36,065 bases of DNA from Hyphomicrobiaceae bacterium (GTDB lineage: Bacteria; Pseudomonadota; Alphaproteobacteria; Rhizobiales; Hyphomicrobiaceae), in NCBI GenBank assembly GCA_021775735.1, contig JAJFHG010000016.1, forward strand, positions 1-36,065. The letters are read 5' to 3'. Below, in pieces: positions 34,781 through 36,065 of the stretch. Each line of letters begins with the position of its first letter. The stretch's first letter is position 1. The notes under the pieces were generated by a model that searched no databases, was not told where the DNA came from, and saw only the letters and a program-made list of their open reading frames with translations. Made by a program: the position numbers and the translations under genes.

Positions 34781-35036
34781 GATTGTTTTAGGCTTTTAAC
34801 CTCTAGAGCAGTCGCCAAATAGCCCAGTTTTAGGGTGCTTATAACGCTCAACATCTCAGAATCTAATTTTCAAGACGCGCGCGTACCTAACACTCCGTTG
34901 GTTGGCAACGTGACAGCTGCTTCGCACGCCTGGTTGTGCGCGGTTCTGCGCTTTGCAATGTGATGCCGTGCTTGATGCAGGTCTGCACTGACAAGACTTA
35001 CTGCCAGGGGTTTTATTTATCCTCTTGACCAGAACC

Positions 35037-35058
35037 CGCCCAAAGAAATGGGCGTTTT
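35037..35058 (+). terminator. Terminator-like hairpin directly upstream of merR
   Basis: CGCCCA (35037-35042) pairs with TGGGCG (35049-35054) around a six-base loop, followed by TTTT. It ends 15 bases before the merR ATG, so it may end a transcript from the gap (possible small RNA) or attenuate merR. Confidence 0.5.
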
Positions 35059-35073
35059 GATAGTGGAACACGT

Positions 35074-35625
35074 ATGGACAAAGCGCGTGAGGCTTTTCGA
35101 ACAATCAGTGAGGTCGCTATTGAGCTTGGTGTGCCAAAGCATGTGCTGCGTTTTTGGGAAAGCAAGTTTCCTCAAATTAAACCCATGAAGCGGGGTGGTG
35201 GCCGGCGCTACTATCGCCCTGAGGACATGCAGCTTCTGAGTGGTATACGCCAGCTACTACATGCAGATGGTTATACCATCAAAGGTGTGCAAAAAATTCT
35301 ACGCGAGCAAGGCGTGGAGGCCGTCAAACGTGCCGGTGTCGGAACGTCTAAATCTTCCGTAGCAGTGGGACGAGCATCAGCACCTCCAAAAGCGCTTGGA
35401 AAGCGCGCGCGCGTGGCAGCTAAGAAAAAAGATCTCGAAAAGGCAACTCAGCTTGCCGCCGCACTCGATAATGCTGAGGCAACCAATCGCGATCGCATTG
35501 CCAAAATTGATGATCTAATCCAAGAGTTGGAGGCGTGTCGCACACTTTTGGTTGGAAAGCGCCAACATGCGGTTCGCAAAAAAACGACGGGTCGCAAGAC
35601 GCGCCCCGTGCGGTCAGCGGGATAA
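35074..35625 (+). CDS. MerR-family transcriptional regulator
   Basis: A 183-residue DNA-binding protein. The N-terminal winged helix-turn-helix ([56 protein letters not shown]) covers about residues 9-66 and matches the MerR subgroup that follows ihfA in alphaproteobacteria. The tail is Lys/Ala-rich with a predicted coiled coil (about 120-160) and no Cys set for metal binding, so its effector is unknown. The ATG has only a weak ribosome site, and a hairpin with four T lies just upstream. Confidence 0.9.
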   Translation: MDKAREAFRTISEVAIELGVPKHVLRFWESKFPQIKPMKRGGGRRYYRPEDMQLLSGIRQLLHADGYTIKGVQKILREQGVEAVKRAGVGTSKSSVAVGRASAPPKALGKRARVAAKKKDLEKATQLAAALDNAEATNRDRIAKIDDLIQELEACRTLLVGKRQHAVRKKTTGRKTRPVRSAG

Positions 35626-35652
35626 TCCTTTTTTGACAAGTGTTCGGCTGTG

Positions 35653-36065
35653 ATGATCGAAGAAAAGTCTGATGTGACAGGATCGGCTTCCAACACCCAT
35701 GTCTGGTATGTTGATGTCGCGGTTTGCGCTGGGGCGTTGCAATCTTGGCAAGACAGGGCAGGTGCTCTGGACGTGGCGACCAGGGCGCGTCTGGATCAGA
35801 TAAAAAATGATAATGAGAGAAAAACGCGCTTCACCGTGCATAGCGCGCTACGCGTTTTGATAGAGCATACCAAAGGTCCAAGCTGGCGAAACAAACCGTT
35901 GGTGTATTCCAGCGCGGGTAAACCATCTATGCCGGGGTTGGGCCAGTCACTTTCTCTAAGTCATACCAAGGGTGTGGGCTTGATTGCGCTGTCGCCCAGT
36001 CCAACTGTTGGAGTTGATATCGAAGCACGACATCGGTGCATCAAGATGCAACCCGAACGACAACA
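35653..36065 (+). CDS. 4'-phosphopantetheinyl transferase (Sfp type), N-terminal part
   Basis: A frame that is open to the window end (137 complete codons). Late in the fragment, GKPSMPG, SLSLSHTKGVGLIAL and VGVDIEA are the substrate- and Mg-binding blocks of Sfp/EntD-type transferases, which attach the phosphopantetheine arm to carrier proteins; the Asp-Ile-Glu of GVDIE is the metal site. The RFTVHSALRVLI helix before it is also typical. The last block (KExxxK) lies outside the window. The ATG at 35653 lacks a clear ribosome site, so the start is tentative. It lies 27 bases after merR; which carrier protein it serves is unknown. Confidence 0.82.
   Translation, partial: MIEEKSDVTGSASNTHVWYVDVAVCAGALQSWQDRAGALDVATRARLDQIKNDNERKTRFTVHSALRVLIEHTKGPSWRNKPLVYSSAGKPSMPGLGQSLSLSHTKGVGLIALSPSPTVGVDIEARHRCIKMQPERQ

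Larger units (their letters stand above)
34505..35073. other. 569-base intergenic region between ihfA and merR
   Basis: No convincing coding sequence; minus-strand frames (34621-34854, 34856-35104) have no domain or ribosome site. It contains two short dyads, a second partial copy of the first (ACTAAATT at 34751) and a terminator-like hairpin just before merR. It may hold a small RNA gene or a long regulated leader. I saw no tRNA. Confidence 0.5.

Noticed and set aside
34505-35073. tRNA gene near merR, expected from relatives
   Set aside because: No acceptor stem or GGTTCGA-type T-loop sequence was found on either strand.

Overview
The window is chromosomal DNA from an alphaproteobacterium, most likely Hyphomicrobiales (Rhizobiales) or a close relative. 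This rests on gene order and protein families, since no rRNA is present. The order argS / SPOR / nagZ / scpA / scpB / tatABC / serS / surE / NlpD-like / DUF815 / yajC / secD / secF / Mth938-like / squalene-synthase-like, and a second block bamE / CBP3-like chaperone / yceD / plsX / fabH / ihfA / merR, are classic alphaproteobacterial neighbourhoods. A full CtrA box (TTAA-N7-TTAAC) and two GANTC sites also fit this class. Base composition looks even, and I saw no IS element, integrase, CRISPR array or tRNA.

Layout. 1-5200: tail of argS, then cell-envelope and chromosome-segregation genes (SPOR protein, NagZ, ScpA, ScpB). 5201-10201: an orphan FbpC-like ABC ATPase, the complete Tat translocase (tatA, tatB, tatC), serS and surE. 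10202-12054: a non-coding gap with a CtrA box, then a LysM/M23 NlpD-like lipoprotein with a degenerate active site and a terminator. 12079-17642: a DUF815 ATPase on the minus strand, divergent from yajC-secD-secF and two homologues of mitochondrial complex I assembly factors. 17653-23659: a large secreted SGNH hydrolase converging on minus-strand trmFO and cydAB (cyanide-insensitive bd-type quinol oxidase). 24008-27121: poorly characterised genes (DUF2157, GDYXXLXY, a small secreted protein, DUF937). 27429-29591: a K+-independent membrane proton pyrophosphatase. 29778-36065: bamE (minus), then the chaperone / yceD / plsX / fabH / ihfA / merR block and the start of a phosphopantetheinyl transferase.

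The common theme is envelope biogenesis and respiration: Tat and Sec export, BamE, peptidoglycan recycling and division, fatty-acid initiation (PlsX, FabH), an energy-coupling pyrophosphatase and a terminal oxidase. Three genes are bacterial relatives of mitochondrial respiratory-chain assembly factors (NDUFAF3-like, NDUFAF6-like and CBP3/UQCC1-like).

The least explained element is at 27153-27252, between DUF937 and hppA. It can fold into a three-way junction closed by a 10-bp helix, with a possible loop pseudoknot and a competing hairpin, which is the general layout of a structured regulatory RNA. I do not recognise it as a known class. Other unexplained signals are inverted repeats upstream of the DUF2157 gene and of ihfA, and a 569-nt non-coding stretch before merR.
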